The notes below the pieces were generated by a model. That model saw nothing but the letters and a program-made list of their open reading frames with translations. It had not been told where the DNA came from and searched no databases. DNA of 64,000 bases from NCBI RefSeq assembly GCF_004799755.1, contig NZ_SLUB01000003.1, forward strand, positions 62,001 to 126,000, read 5' to 3'. The position numbers were made by a program, and so were the translations under genes. This DNA is from Bacillus timonensis. Lineage in GTDB: Bacteria > Bacillota > Bacilli > Bacillales > Bacillaceae_L. Shown piece by piece: positions 18,501 through 27,782 of the stretch (positions are counted from its first letter, which is position 1; each line of letters starts with the position of its first letter).

Positions 18501-18530
18501 AAAAAAATCGTGAGCAATCACGATTTTTTT
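18501..18530. terminator. bidirectional terminator, usp / argH
   Basis: AAAAATCGTGA pairs with TCACGATTTTT, with A and T runs outside. The argH stop lies inside the stem, so the last argH codons are part of the terminator. Confidence 0.9.
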
Positions 18531-19894
18531 GTTTGTTTTATTTGCTGTAAAACCTTGTATACTTCATCAAATCCTGTTCCTCCTGCACTCTTACGACGAG
18601 CTACAGCAGTTGCAGGTAATAACACTTCATAAATGTCTTCATCAAAGAGTGCAGATGATTCTTTAAACACTTCAAGAGGTAAATCTCCTAAAAAGACACC
18701 GCGTTCAATACAAATTAGCACTAGCTTTCCAACCACTTCATGAGCTTCTCTAAACGGTAGTCCTTTTAAGGCTAAATAATCCGCAAGCTCTGTCGCATTT
18801 GAGAAATCCTTTTTAACAGCGGTTGCCATCACTTCTTTTTTCACCTTCATAGTTGACACCATTCCAGCAAAAATCTTCAAGGATCCTTTTACCGTCTTCA
18901 CAGTATCAAACATGCCTTCTTTGTCTTCTTGCATATCTTTGTTGTACGCAAGTGGTGTTCCTTTAAGGACAGTTAATAAGCCAAAGAGATTTCCATAAAC
19001 TCTACCTGTTTTACCGCGGATCAACTCAGCCATATCAGGGTTTTTCTTTTGTGGCATAATACTGCTTCCCGTTGCAAAAGTATCATCCATCTCAATAAAA
19101 TTAAATTCTTGAGAAGACCAGAGAATTAACTCTTCGCAAAAACGCGAAAGATGCATCATAATCATCGAGCCATTGCTTAAAAACTCGACGATAAAATCTC
19201 GATCACTAACAGCATCAATACTATTTTCATAAATCTTTTCAAAGCCTAAAAGCTCTGCACTGTAGTAACGGTCGATAGGAAAAGTAGTGCCTGCTAAGGC
19301 TCCCGCTCCTAATGGTGACATATTGATTCTTTTTAATGAGTCTGTTAAACGCTCCTTATCGCGTTCAAGCATCCAATAATAGGCCAACAAATGATGGGCA
19401 AATGAAATGGGCTGTGCCCTCTGTAAATGTGTATATCCAGGCGCTATTGTTTCAACATGGAGTTCTGCTTGTTCCACGATTGCATCCTGTAGTTCTTCAA
19501 CGAGATCGATGATTTCAATGACTTGTTGACGCAAGTATAAATGCATATCTGTTGCAACTTGGTCATTTCTACTTCGCCCTGTATGAAGCTTACCACCGAC
19601 CTGCCCAATCTCGTCAATAAGCATTTTTTCGATATTTAAATGAATATCTTCATTTGCAACAGAATATTCTAATTCACCATTTTTGGCTTTTTCTAATAAG
19701 GTAAGTAACCCTAACTTAATTGTATCTGTTTCTTCCGTTGAAAGTATTCCGCATTTACCAAGCATGGTTACATGGGCAATGCTTCCTTCAATATCTTCCT
19801 TCACCAGTTCCTGATCAAAGGAGATCGATGCACCGAACTCATCTACCCATGCTTCAGCACTTTTGGTGAATCTTCCTCCCCAAAGCTTTTTCAT
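18518..19894 (-). CDS. argH: argininosuccinate lyase
   Basis: Last step of arginine synthesis: argininosuccinate to arginine and fumarate. 458 residues with [12 protein letters not shown] at the start and [13 protein letters not shown] (substrate binding). [10 protein letters not shown] holds the catalytic histidine. The superfamily signature [12 protein letters not shown] near residue 280 contains the catalytic serine loop. The ATG overlaps the argG stop (ATGA), giving translational coupling. The C-terminal KQTKKS is encoded within the terminator stem. Confidence 0.97.
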   Translation of the reverse strand: MKKLWGGRFTKSAEAWVDEFGASISFDQELVKEDIEGSIAHVTMLGKCGILSTEETDTIKLGLLTLLEKAKNGELEYSVANEDIHLNIEKMLIDEIGQVGGKLHTGRSRNDQVATDMHLYLRQQVIEIIDLVEELQDAIVEQAELHVETIAPGYTHLQRAQPISFAHHLLAYYWMLERDKERLTDSLKRINMSPLGAGALAGTTFPIDRYYSAELLGFEKIYENSIDAVSDRDFIVEFLSNGSMIMMHLSRFCEELILWSSQEFNFIEMDDTFATGSSIMPQKKNPDMAELIRGKTGRVYGNLFGLLTVLKGTPLAYNKDMQEDKEGMFDTVKTVKGSLKIFAGMVSTMKVKKEVMATAVKKDFSNATELADYLALKGLPFREAHEVVGKLVLICIERGVFLGDLPLEVFKESSALFDEDIYEVLLPATAVARRKSAGGTGFDEVYKVLQQIKQTKKS

Positions 19895-21099
19895 ACTTCT
19901 ACCTTCTTGCTATTATTTACGATACTATTCACCTTTGTTGGTAAGCCCCATAATGAAATGAAACCAACTGCAGCATTATGATCAAATTCATCATCTGACG
20001 TATAAGTCGCAAGCTTTTCATCGTACAATGAATTATCCGATTTACGTCCTTCCACAATTGCATGCCCTTTAAAGAGTTTTACACGAACTGTCCCATTGAC
20101 ATTTTTCTGTGTTTCTTTTAAGAAGCCAAGTAATGCATCCTTTAATGGTGAGAACCATAATCCATTGTAAATTAATTCAGTTAACTTTTGCTCGATAACT
20201 GGTTTGAAATGTGCCACTTCTTTTACAAGTGTAAGATCTTCGAGTTCCTTATGTGCTGTTATTAACGTCATTGCACCAGGGCACTCATAAACTTCACGAG
20301 ATTTAATCCCAACAAGTCGGTTTTCGACATGGTCGATACGACCCACCCCGTGTTTTCCAGCAATTTGGTTTAATTCAAGAATTAGTTCAGATAATGGATA
20401 TTGCTGACCATTGATTGTTTTTGGTACACCTTGTTCAAAACCAATTTCAATTATGTCAGGTGTGTTTGGCGATTCTTCAAGAGATGCTGTTAATTCATAT
20501 GCTTCTTCTGGTGGAGCAGCCCATGGATCTTCTAAAATACCACACTCATTACTGCGTCCCCAAAGATTTTGGTCAATTGAAAATGGACTATCCAAGTTAA
20601 TTGGAATCGGAATATTATGTTGTTTCGCATATTCGATTTCTTCTTCACGTGACCAGCTCCATTCACGAACTGGTGCTAAAACTTCAAGATTAGGATTTAA
20701 TGCCTTAATTGAAACCTCAAAGCGAACCTGATCATTTCCTTTTCCAGTACAGCCGTGTGCAACTGCAACTGCATTTTCTGCTTCCGCCACCTCAACTAAT
20801 TTTTTTGCGATTAATGGACGAGATAATGCTGACACTAACGGATATTTCCCTTCGTAAAGTGTATGTGCTTGTAAAGCGGCAAGCGCAAATTCATTTGCAA
20901 ATTCTTCTTTCGCATCAATGACATATGAAGATACAGCACCCACTGTAATTGCCTTTTCTTTAATAAACCCTAAGTCCTTGCCTTCTCCAACATCTAAACA
21001 ACAAGCAACGACATCATACCCTTGCTCCTGTAACCATTTAACAGCAACACTTGTATCAAGACCACCTGAATAGGCTAAAACCACTTTATTTTTGCTCAT
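19891..21099 (-). CDS. argG: argininosuccinate synthase
   Basis: ATP-dependent condensation of citrulline and aspartate. 402 residues. The PP-loop [10 protein letters not shown] is at the N-terminus; further family motifs are [28 protein letters not shown] and [10 protein letters not shown]. The open frame extends to 21195, but the ATG at 21099 has AGGGAG six bases upstream and starts [13 protein letters not shown], matching the B. subtilis length of about 403. First gene of argGH. An ARG-box-like operator lies just upstream of the ribosome site. Confidence 0.97.
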   Translation of the reverse strand: MSKNKVVLAYSGGLDTSVAVKWLQEQGYDVVACCLDVGEGKDLGFIKEKAITVGAVSSYVIDAKEEFANEFALAALQAHTLYEGKYPLVSALSRPLIAKKLVEVAEAENAVAVAHGCTGKGNDQVRFEVSIKALNPNLEVLAPVREWSWSREEEIEYAKQHNIPIPINLDSPFSIDQNLWGRSNECGILEDPWAAPPEEAYELTASLEESPNTPDIIEIGFEQGVPKTINGQQYPLSELILELNQIAGKHGVGRIDHVENRLVGIKSREVYECPGAMTLITAHKELEDLTLVKEVAHFKPVIEQKLTELIYNGLWFSPLKDALLGFLKETQKNVNGTVRVKLFKGHAIVEGRKSDNSLYDEKLATYTSDDEFDHNAAVGFISLWGLPTKVNSIVNNSKKVEV

Positions 21100-21113
21100 C
21101 TGTATCTCCCTTT

Positions 21114-21127
21114 CGAATAATAATTCA
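21114..21127. promoter_or_regulatory. candidate ARG box (AhrC/ArgR operator)
   Basis: Minus strand TGAAT-TATT-ATTCG matches the ArgR/AhrC half-operator TGAAT-N4-ATTCA at nine of ten fixed positions. It lies 5 bases upstream of the argG ribosome site and downstream of the candidate promoter, so binding would repress argGH. Confidence 0.5.
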
Positions 21128-21160
21128 TATACTTTTATATTTATACATTTATAATGTATT

Positions 21161-21189
21161 ACTTTAGCAACTCTTTCTACATTTTTCAA
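21161..21189 (-). promoter_or_regulatory. candidate argGH promoter
   Basis: Minus strand -35 TTGAAA (21189-21184), 17-base spacer, -10 TAAAGT (21166-21161). Confidence 0.4.
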
Positions 21190-21280
21190 TAGCAAACTAA
21201 AAGAAAAATAAAAAAACTTTTTTCATAGATAATAGCTACCCGGTCATGTAGAATAGGAGCAAGACTTACTAGGAGTGGTA

Positions 21281-21598
21281 ATGATGGGGGATTACTTTCT
21301 TTTTGATGAGCGACTTGGAATTCTACTTCCTTATTTAGAAAAGGAGTGGGAAGAGTATTCTGAGGAAGCCCAGCAATATATATTGTTTCAATGGGAAAAA
21401 ATCAGGGGGCATATCCCTGATCGCATTTCAGAAATTGAAACCGTTATTAATAAAAAACAAGAACAACTAAGCAATGAGCCTGATTTTGTACGTTCCTGTG
21501 AACTAAACAACGAAATTTCAGAATGTGCCTCCATCATCAATGATTTATGGATTTGGTACAGAATGAATCAAGGTATATCAACGAAAATACACCAATAG
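21281..21598 (+). CDS. hypothetical protein (about 105 aa)
   Basis: Not recognised. An acidic, helical, soluble protein with several aromatic residues: YFLFDERLGILLPYLEKEW, then QQYILFQWEKIRG, a helical middle (SEIETVINKKQEQL) and NDLWIWYRMNQG near the end. AGGAG precedes two adjacent ATGs (21281, 21284); spacing slightly favours the second, and a GTG at 21275 is too close. It is followed by a strong terminator and divergent from argGH. Probably a real small gene of the Bacillus lineage. Confidence 0.7.
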   Translation: MMGDYFLFDERLGILLPYLEKEWEEYSEEAQQYILFQWEKIRGHIPDRISEIETVINKKQEQLSNEPDFVRSCELNNEISECASIINDLWIWYRMNQGISTKIHQ

Positions 21599-21631
21599 AA
21601 AAAGTCTAATCTCAACGATTAGACTTTTTTA
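21599..21631. terminator. bidirectional terminator, hypothetical / moaB
   Basis: AAAGTCTAATC (21601-21611) and GATTAGACTTT (21617-21627) make a perfect 11-bp stem with flanking A and T runs. Confidence 0.92.
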
Positions 21632-22140
21632 ATATCCTTGTTTATTTCCCTAACAACATGACCAAGTTCAGGTAAAATTAATTTTTTCATTGCAAGCTTT
21701 ACTGCTCCAGAAGAACCTGGTGTTGAAAATATGGCCGTATCATTACTAACGCCTGCTATGGCTCTTGAAAGAATCGCGGCCGACCCAATATCCTCCGTAT
21801 AGCTTAGCATTCGAAACAATTCCCCGAATCCAACGATTTCTTTATCTAACAATTTTGAAACGGTCTCAATGGTCACATCACGTTTAGCAATGCCAGTGCC
21901 TCCATTCGTTAGAACAACATCAATTTCTTCGTGTTCACAGCCTTCACGTATAGCTTTTTCAATATGAACTTCCTCATCCTTCACTATTTTATAGTCTAAT
22001 ACTTTGAAGCCATATTCTTCAAGAAGAGTAATCATTAGTTGGCCACTTTTATCTGTTTCTTTTGTTCTAGTGTCACTTATTGTAATAACTTTGCATGTGA
22101 CAGAGGTTGGTGTTGTTTGCTTGTGTTCTTGCACACTCAT
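21619..22140 (-). CDS. moaB: molybdenum cofactor biosynthesis protein MoaB
   Basis: MPT adenylyltransferase-like protein of 173 residues acting in molybdenum cofactor synthesis. ITISDTRTKETDKSG at the start, LTNGGTGIAKRDVT (the GGTG loop) in the middle, and IFSTPGSSGAVKLAM near the end mark the MoCF fold. ATG at 22140 with AAAGGAGT upstream, 3 bases after the stop of the EcsC-family gene, so the two are in one operon. Confidence 0.95.
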   Translation of the reverse strand: MSVQEHKQTTPTSVTCKVITISDTRTKETDKSGQLMITLLEEYGFKVLDYKIVKDEEVHIEKAIREGCEHEEIDVVLTNGGTGIAKRDVTIETVSKLLDKEIVGFGELFRMLSYTEDIGSAAILSRAIAGVSNDTAIFSTPGSSGAVKLAMKKLILPELGHVVREINKDIKKV

Positions 22141-22143
22141 ATC

Positions 22144-22977
22144 TTATGACTCCTTTTCATTCAAGAAACGAAAACGGTAATAATTATGGGCAAAGTCGCT
22201 GACCTGCCTTGTAAGTTGATAATTCATTCCAGCACCAATTGCCATACTAATAAGAGGAATCCCTTGAATCATTCGCTTACGTAAAACTGAAATGGCGATT
22301 GCTTTTACTATATGTTTTAAAGGCAACTCAAGCCAAGTTTCATCGGTTAACTCCTCTGACCCATTGTAAAAATATTGGTTTTGATTGTTTCCATCCGCAT
22401 CCCTAATAAGAGCTTCCCATCCTTGATAGCGCATCCGTTTTGGCAATGTCGCCGCATGGAATACCTTTAATGATGTCATCATTTCATATGGTGTATTTAC
22501 TTCATACCCATATGTCATCGCAATTAATTGGACAATGCGAAGATTTAGGATTGTAATCGCTGGTATATCCGTTCCAAGCAGCAATAATCCCCCAGTACCT
22601 GACAAGCCTCCGTGGGCAAATGAATAAAGGTGATGCTTCGCTATCTGATTTTCAGCGAGGTATGTAAGCTCATCGATTGTGAGTTCTTTCAAATCCGAAA
22701 TGTCATCTATGTCTTGTTTAAAGATTCGTGCCGAACCGATTAATCGTTCTCTTGCGTCCACTTGAAATTGTGAGCCTTGAAGGATCGCATGTAAATGAAA
22801 TAGCCAATTATCTAGTTTTGAAAAGAACTCGGTCCGGATATTCTCTGGAATAAGACTTAACGAGTTTTCAAGCCATTTGTCGTAGGTCATTTCAAAATCC
22901 GTTTGTTCATGATGCATTTGGGCTGACCATTTTTCAATATCTGTTAAAACTTGTCGTTCCCGTTCTGTAAAATCCAT
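22144..22977 (-). CDS. EcsC family protein
   Basis: 277 residues. The EcsC-family core is visible: AHGGLSGTGGLLLLGTDIPA followed by ITILNLRIVQLIAMTYGYEV. Later come LPLKHIVKAIAISVLRKRM and GIPLISMAIGAGMNYQLTRQV, with amphipathic or membrane-contacting helices. Family function is poorly defined; EcsC is named from the ecs ABC-transporter operon. The first ATG (22983) touches the GGAGG ribosome site; the second (22977) is six bases away and is preferred. Co-transcribed with moaB. Confidence 0.85.
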   Translation of the reverse strand: MDFTERERQVLTDIEKWSAQMHHEQTDFEMTYDKWLENSLSLIPENIRTEFFSKLDNWLFHLHAILQGSQFQVDARERLIGSARIFKQDIDDISDLKELTIDELTYLAENQIAKHHLYSFAHGGLSGTGGLLLLGTDIPAITILNLRIVQLIAMTYGYEVNTPYEMMTSLKVFHAATLPKRMRYQGWEALIRDADGNNQNQYFYNGSEELTDETWLELPLKHIVKAIAISVLRKRMIQGIPLISMAIGAGMNYQLTRQVSDFAHNYYRFRFLNEKES

Positions 22978-23035
22978 ATTCATCCTCCGTTTCCAACTTT
23001 GACTATGTGTATTATATCATATTGCAAGAATAGGT

Positions 23036-23067
23036 AATAAAAAAGACAAACCCTCAGAGAGTTTGTC
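23036..23067 (-). terminator. terminator after ackA
   Basis: GACAAAC (23045-23051) pairs with GTTTGTC (23061-23067). A run of T follows on the minus strand. Confidence 0.8.
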
Positions 23068-23076
23068 CATCAATCT

Positions 23077-24264
23077 TTATTTTGTTAAACGCATGACATC
23101 GCGGGCGATCATAACTTCCTCATCAGTAGGAATGATAATAACTTTTACAGGTGAGTGCGGATAGCTAATAAATGCTTCCTTCCCCCTTACCTTATTTAGA
23201 ATTGGATCCCAATATACGCCCATGAATTCTAAACCAGTTAATACTCTTGCACGAATTGTGTCACTGTTTTCACCAATACCTGCTGTGAAAATGATTGCAT
23301 CCACACCATGCATACGTGCTGCATATGATCCAATGTATTTATGGATTCTGCTAGCAAAAACTTCAAGAGCTAATTCAGCACGATTGTTTCCTTGGTCCGC
23401 TTGCTCCTGAATATCACGCAAGTCACTTGAGAATCCAGAAACACCTAGCATTCCACTTTCTTTGTTTAACACATTTAACACTTCATCTGCTGTTTTCCCT
23501 GTTTTCTCCATGATAAATGGAATCAACGCAGGGTCAATATTACCAGAACGTGTTCCCATCGTTACTCCAGCAAGTGGTGTAAAGCCCATGGATGTATCAA
23601 TTGATTTTCCGCCTTCAATTGCAGCAATACTTGCACCATTTCCTAGATGACATGATAATAGGCGAAGCTCTTCTAACGGTCTGCCTAAAAGTTCAGCTGC
23701 ACGTTGTGATACATATTTATGGGATGTTCCGTGGAAACCATACTTTCTAATCCCGAAGTCTTTATAATAGTCGTAAGGCAGACTATATAAAAATGACTTT
23801 TCAGGCATTGTTTGGTGGAAGGCTGTGTCAAAAACGGCTACTGCTGGAACATTTGGTAATGCTTTATAAAAGGCTCTGATTCCAGTAACATTAGCTGGAT
23901 TATGCAATGGTGCCAATTCCGATAGCTTTTCTATTTCTGCTAAAACTTCATCATTAATCACAACTGAATCAGCAAATGATTCACCACCGTGTACAACACG
24001 ATGCCCAATTCCCTCAATTTCATCTAAGGATTTTATGATGCCTAATTCAGTTAGTTTATCTAGTAATATTTTAACTGCAATAGCATGATCAGGAAGTTCA
24101 GTTTCTGTTGTTATCTTCTCATCATTAACTGAAATTGTAAAAACTCCTCTTTCAAGTCCAATTCTTTCAAAGATTCCTTTCGTAATAACTTCCTCACTCG
24201 GCATTTCAAACAATTGAAATTTTAGTGAAGAGCTTCCTGCATTTATCGCAATGATTTTCGACAT
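23077..24264 (-). CDS. ackA: acetate kinase
   Basis: Acetyl phosphate plus ADP to acetate plus ATP, the overflow route for acetyl units. 395 residues with the ASKHA start [23 protein letters not shown], and [12 protein letters not shown], the family signature with the catalytic histidine. The phosphate-binding motifs are [10 protein letters not shown] and [18 protein letters not shown] is near the C-terminus. ATG at 24264 with AAAGGAG upstream. A cre-like site lies about 180 bases upstream, as expected for a CcpA-activated gene. Confidence 0.97.
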   Translation of the reverse strand: MSKIIAINAGSSSLKFQLFEMPSEEVITKGIFERIGLERGVFTISVNDEKITTETELPDHAIAVKILLDKLTELGIIKSLDEIEGIGHRVVHGGESFADSVVINDEVLAEIEKLSELAPLHNPANVTGIRAFYKALPNVPAVAVFDTAFHQTMPEKSFLYSLPYDYYKDFGIRKYGFHGTSHKYVSQRAAELLGRPLEELRLLSCHLGNGASIAAIEGGKSIDTSMGFTPLAGVTMGTRSGNIDPALIPFIMEKTGKTADEVLNVLNKESGMLGVSGFSSDLRDIQEQADQGNNRAELALEVFASRIHKYIGSYAARMHGVDAIIFTAGIGENSDTIRARVLTGLEFMGVYWDPILNKVRGKEAFISYPHSPVKVIIIPTDEEVMIARDVMRLTK

Positions 24265-24441
24265 ATCGTCCGCTCCTTTGTTTAAATCACTATTATATGT
24301 AAAATTTTGTTCTACATTATTCTATGCAAAACGACACAGTTTCATTGATGCCATTTTCATTTAAACATCGGTACAAAAACTTTTCAAGGAGTTCGCCGGT
24401 TTGGTACCGTTTTCGCCATAATGTTCTTATATTCAGATAAT

Positions 24442-24455
24442 GGAAAGCGCTATAA
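24442..24455. promoter_or_regulatory. candidate cre site upstream of ackA
   Basis: GGAAAGCGCTATAA keeps the AAAGCGCT core and matches 11 of 14 consensus positions. It lies far enough upstream of ackA to sit above the promoter, the activating position known for B. subtilis ackA. The promoter itself is not clear by eye. Nothing else was seen in 24265-24490. Confidence 0.5.
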
Positions 24456-24490
24456 ACCTAAGAAAATCCTAAAGTAGTTGCTAATCACAA

Positions 24491-24515
24491 TAAAAAAGAG
24501 ACCCGCTTGGATCTC
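24491..24515 (-). terminator. terminator after ytxK
   Basis: GAGATCC/GGGTCTC stem (one G-T pair), four-base loop, then a T run on the minus strand. Confidence 0.8.
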
Positions 24516-24526
24516 CTTATCTACAA

Positions 24527-25519
24527 TTAATATTTCTCTTGCTTAAACCAATCATCGATTTGTTTGATAATTCCTGCCATTGCTGTTTGGTTTGAAAGCT
24601 TTGGCAGGTTGGCAAGCAGGGCTTGCTTAGGCGCCTTGACATTAGGTCCTTTTTTCTGGATCATAAAAATACTTTTCGCGTACTTTTCATTTTTAAACAA
24701 CGTAAGTGGGAGTTGAATCATTCCTTGGATATAAGCATGCTCTTTAAGAAATGAATTTAATTCCTTTGCATACTCACTTGTAAATAAGTGATTTGGAACA
24801 AGGAAAAATAAATAACCACCCTCTTTTGTATATTTAAGGCTTTGTTCAATAAAAAGATGGTGAGCGTATGAATGACCTTTTTTAGCGTGAAGTTCAAAAC
24901 TCGCTGCTCCTAAATCATTTGGATAATAGCCGACAGGCAAATCACTGACAACTACGTCCATAGGGTCTATATATAGTGGCTGTAGACTATCCTGGTTATA
25001 AAATTGGATGGAATGCCGTTGTAGATTCGCACTAACATATGCCACTTTAATTAAAAGGTCATCGACATCAATCCCAAATGCGTCAATTTCTTTCGATTGA
25101 TTTTGGTTGAGTACAGTTGTTAAGAGATTTGCGGTACCAACAGCCGGATCAAAAATGCTGAATCCTTTCCAACCTTCAGTGAATTTTGAAACAAGGTATC
25201 CCATAAAGATAGAAATGGCGTCTGGTGTCATTTCATGGTTTGCCTGTGTGGCTTCTTTCATTCCTTTTAAAGCAGCAAGCTGATAGGACTTGCGAATTTC
25301 TTCAACTGCATATTGATCTAGTTTGACATGGGTATATTCTTTTTCGATACGCTTTTTGGATAGTTCACTTAATTCTTCTTGTAGGATGGTGTTTTGAAAT
25401 AGGTTTTCTCCCGTTTCTGCAACTGCCTCTAAATATGTACATGCTAATTCTTCTTTAAGTATTGTTGCTGTATTGTCGATAACGGTAAATAGTTTTTCAA
25501 CTGCTGATATTTGTGCCAT
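24527..25519 (-). CDS. ytxK: class I SAM-dependent methyltransferase YtxK
   Basis: 330-residue methyltransferase with an N-6 adenine methylase (HsdM-like) fold. The SAM loop is IFDPAVGTANLLTTVLN near residue 125. The position of the catalytic (N/D)PPY motif reads VVVSDLPVGYYPND, so one proline is replaced. IQLPLTLFKN and KSIFMIQKK follow. The target is unknown; it is an orphan with no restriction partner nearby. The frame opens at 25588, but the ATG at 25519 has AAGGGAG and gives MAQISAVEKLF. It lies between ackA and tpx, the B. subtilis order. Confidence 0.9.
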   Translation of the reverse strand: MAQISAVEKLFTVIDNTATILKEELACTYLEAVAETGENLFQNTILQEELSELSKKRIEKEYTHVKLDQYAVEEIRKSYQLAALKGMKEATQANHEMTPDAISIFMGYLVSKFTEGWKGFSIFDPAVGTANLLTTVLNQNQSKEIDAFGIDVDDLLIKVAYVSANLQRHSIQFYNQDSLQPLYIDPMDVVVSDLPVGYYPNDLGAASFELHAKKGHSYAHHLFIEQSLKYTKEGGYLFFLVPNHLFTSEYAKELNSFLKEHAYIQGMIQLPLTLFKNEKYAKSIFMIQKKGPNVKAPKQALLANLPKLSNQTAMAGIIKQIDDWFKQEKY

Positions 25520-25592
25520 TTTTTTTCTCCCTTTCGTACACTTAACATATCCTTTTATTTTAAAAGAAATAGTGAAGTAGTTCAACAAAGTT

Positions 25593-25623
25593 AAAAAAAG
25601 AACCCCAATTTAGATTGGGATTC
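25593..25623 (-). terminator. terminator after tpx
   Basis: GAATCCCAAT/ATTGGGGTTC stem of 10 pairs with a 4-base loop, then TTTTTTT on the minus strand. Confidence 0.88.
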
Positions 25624-25662
25624 CCTTAACTTAACTACATTAGGCGCTTGCGCTTTTCTATG

Positions 25663-26163
25663 TTACTTAGCTGCTTTTGCTGCTTCTAATGCTGCTTCAT
25701 AATTTGGATGATTTGTTGCTTCGCTTACGTATTCTACATATGTTACTGTATCACTGCTGTCAACGACGAATACGGCACGAGCTAATAAACGTAGTTCTTG
25801 AATAGCTACACCATATGCTTCTCCGAAAGATAGATCACGATGGTCAGAAAGAGTTTGAACATTCTCAATACCGTTTGCACCACACCAACGCTTTTGTGCA
25901 AATGGCAAATCAACACTTATGGTTAAGATCTTAACATTACCTAAACCAGCAGCTTCTTCGTTAAAACGACGAGTTTGTGCATCACAAACACCTGTATCTA
26001 GTGACGGTACAACACTTATTAAACGTACAGAATCCTTTGAGTCTGCAAGTGTGACTGGTGTTAAATCATTTGCTAATACAGTAAAATCTGGAGCCTTGTC
26101 CCCAACTTTTACTTCATTGCCCAATAAAGTGACTGGATTGTTTTTAAATGTGATATTTGCCAT
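25663..26163 (-). CDS. tpx: thiol peroxidase
   Basis: Atypical 2-Cys peroxiredoxin of 166 residues that reduces peroxides at the expense of thioredoxin. The peroxidatic cysteine is in [15 protein letters not shown] near residue 60. The resolving cysteine is in KRWCGANG near 94. [12 protein letters not shown] is at the back of the fold. ATG at 26163 with AAAGGAGGA upstream. Single-gene unit with a terminator. Confidence 0.96.
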   Translation of the reverse strand: MANITFKNNPVTLLGNEVKVGDKAPDFTVLANDLTPVTLADSKDSVRLISVVPSLDTGVCDAQTRRFNEEAAGLGNVKILTISVDLPFAQKRWCGANGIENVQTLSDHRDLSFGEAYGVAIQELRLLARAVFVVDSSDTVTYVEYVSEATNHPNYEAALEAAKAAK

Positions 26164-26254
26164 TTTTCCAAAATCCTCCTTTAAATTATATGTACAGTGT
26201 AAATGATATCTTTAATTCAAAAGGATTGCAATGAATTCGAATGAAAAAGAAAAG

Positions 26255-26434
26255 CAAATACGCTTTAGCGTATTTGCGCCAGATTTTTGGCCCACAGGAG
26301 GTGAGTCACAAAGACGTTGCCACAGGAAGTGGCGCTCTTAGTCTTTGATCCCACTCTCGAAAAATTACCTTTGAAAATCGCATGTCTCCGCCGGAGGCTT
26401 ACTTTAATCAGCTAGGTTTGCGGCTGATTAAAGT
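26255..26434. repeat. dispersed structured element, copy B
   Basis: Begins CAAATACGC/GCGTATTTG (26255-26276). It keeps the core CAAAGAC (26309-26315)/GTCTTTG (26341-26347) around GCCAC/GTGGC. It then carries CCGCCGGAGGCTT and a terminal hairpin ACTTTAATCAGC/GCTGATTAAAGT (26401-26434). The CCCAC stem has a C-A mismatch and the enclosing stem one terminal mismatch, so this copy is somewhat degraded. It occupies the gap between tpx and ytfJ; no gene is seen. Confidence 0.9.
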
Positions 26435-26466
26435 AAAAAAGAGTCAACTGTAAGACAGCTAACTCT
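26435..26466 (-). terminator. terminator after ytfJ
   Basis: AGAGTTAGCTG/CAGTTGACTCT, 11 pairs with two G-T, 5-base loop. A T run on the minus strand runs into the terminal hairpin of repeat copy B. Confidence 0.82.
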
Positions 26467-26476
26467 CTACCAATTT

Positions 26477-26953
26477 TTATATATCAAAATCCTGTTGTTT
26501 CTGTTGATTTTGCTGATCTTGATTATTCTTTTTCATCATTTGTTGGATTTTATCAACAGCCTGTGGTGCAAGTTCAAGTAGTTTTTCAAATAAATGAGTG
26601 CTTTCATCCAGATGAAGCATTTTAACACCATTTGAACTAACAATTAAAAAAGCGATTGGTGTAATTGAAACTCCGCCACCACTACCTCCACCAAATGGGA
26701 GATTAGACCCTTGTTGCTGTTGTTGTTGTTGTTCTCCACTACTACCGCTACCACTATCTTTTCCACCCTCACCTTGTCCCTTGAATTCACTACCACCTGC
26801 AGCAAATCCAAAGCCAACTTTTGAAACAGTTAAAATAACGCTCCCATCAGGCGTTTCAACAGGGTCTCCGATGATTGTATTCACATCGATCATTTGTTTT
26901 AAATTTTCCATTGCGGTCTTCATTAAACCCTGTATTGGATGATCAGACATCAT
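26477..26953 (-). CDS. ytfJ: GerW family sporulation protein YtfJ
   Basis: Spore protein of the GerW family, 158 residues. In B. subtilis it is made in the forespore and needed for normal germination. The conserved parts are MKTAMENLKQMIDVNTIIGDPVET and ILTVSKVGFGFAAGGSEF at the N-terminus, and GGGVSITPIAFLIV in the middle. A Gly/Ser and poly-Gln linker (EQQQQQQQG) lies between, and the C-terminus is Gln/Asn rich. GGGAGG precedes two close ATGs. Downstream partner of ytfI, 17 bases apart. Confidence 0.92.
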   Translation of the reverse strand: MMSDHPIQGLMKTAMENLKQMIDVNTIIGDPVETPDGSVILTVSKVGFGFAAGGSEFKGQGEGGKDSGSGSSGEQQQQQQQGSNLPFGGGSGGGVSITPIAFLIVSSNGVKMLHLDESTHLFEKLLELAPQAVDKIQQMMKKNNQDQQNQQKQQDFDI

Positions 26954-26970
26954 ACATTCCTCCCGACAAT

Positions 26971-27669
26971 CTAAACTGATTTTTTATCCGAATCGGCATC
27001 ATTAAGCTTTGAAAGGGTCTGGGACTTAAATTTCGGTAGACCCCCTCGCCATCTTTTAATTGCTTTGATTCCAGCAACCATAGCATACCCGATTCGAAAA
27101 TGAATCATGCATCTTAGCCTAGTTTCGGATACGGCTACCTGAAATGAGGGTGTGATGGAATAATCAGGAGGGGTTTTTAGGCTGAAATAATGGCTCATCA
27201 CTCCGACAATTGTCCCTTTAATAGACCATCCAAGCCCCGTGATCATTCCAGTATTGGCAGCATCTCCCACCCCGATATGGGAATGCCATTCAAATTTTGA
27301 AACAGTAATTTTCTTTAAAAAGCTCTTAAGTATTGGTACTACATCAATGACACGTTGAATGATTACTTTAGTATCATGGAGATTATCCATTAAATTATGT
27401 ACAGAGAATTTCTCCTTTTTCTTTTTCTCATCTTTGGCGACATTTCCTTTTTTCTCCTTCTTGAACACGACGCTTGGCGATTCATTGTCAACTGCTACCA
27501 TAGGGACATTAATGGTATATCTTATCAGCCCAAACCAAATACTGAATCTGATCTTAATATGGTCATCGTCCTGTGAGTGATTTGCTTCGATAAAAATGGT
27601 TAGTCTTGTTATCATAATAAGAAGGATAAGGAGGACCAGAAATAATAAAATGAATAATAACCACTTCAC
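26971..27669 (-). CDS. ytfI: YtfI, DUF2953 membrane-anchored protein
   Basis: 232 residues. One N-terminal membrane helix (KWLLFILLFLVLLILLIMIT) is followed by an extracytoplasmic or cytoplasmic domain of unknown role. It carries RFSIWFGLIRYTINVP, a Lys/Glu-rich stretch near residues 75-90, and WHSHIGVGDAANTGMITGLGW (about 120-145), typical of DUF2953. The open frame begins with a GTG at 27678, one base from the ribosome site. The GTG at 27669 is a more plausible start. In an operon with ytfJ, suggesting a sporulation role. Confidence 0.85.
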   Translation of the reverse strand: MKWLLFILLFLVLLILLIMITRLTIFIEANHSQDDDHIKIRFSIWFGLIRYTINVPMVAVDNESPSVVFKKEKKGNVAKDEKKKKEKFSVHNLMDNLHDTKVIIQRVIDVVPILKSFLKKITVSKFEWHSHIGVGDAANTGMITGLGWSIKGTIVGVMSHYFSLKTPPDYSITPSFQVAVSETRLRCMIHFRIGYAMVAGIKAIKRWRGGLPKFKSQTLSKLNDADSDKKSV

Positions 27670-27756
27670 AACACTCACATCCTTTCAATGTTTCATTATC
27701 ACCTACCATCTTGAAAAAAATACACAAAAAGGGTATCTTTGGTAATATTTCTCGAT

Positions 27757-27782
27757 AAAAAAAGAGTGCCCAGAGGACACCC
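27757..27782 (-). terminator. terminator after sppA-yteJ
   Basis: GGGTGTCC/GGGCACTC stem (two G-T pairs) with loop TCT, then a run of T on the minus strand. It abuts the yteJ stop. Confidence 0.82.

Noticed and set aside
26477-26953. Poly-Gln tract in ytfJ as a frameshift or error site
   Set aside because: The frame stays open and the domain order is normal on both sides; such linkers are common in GerW proteins.
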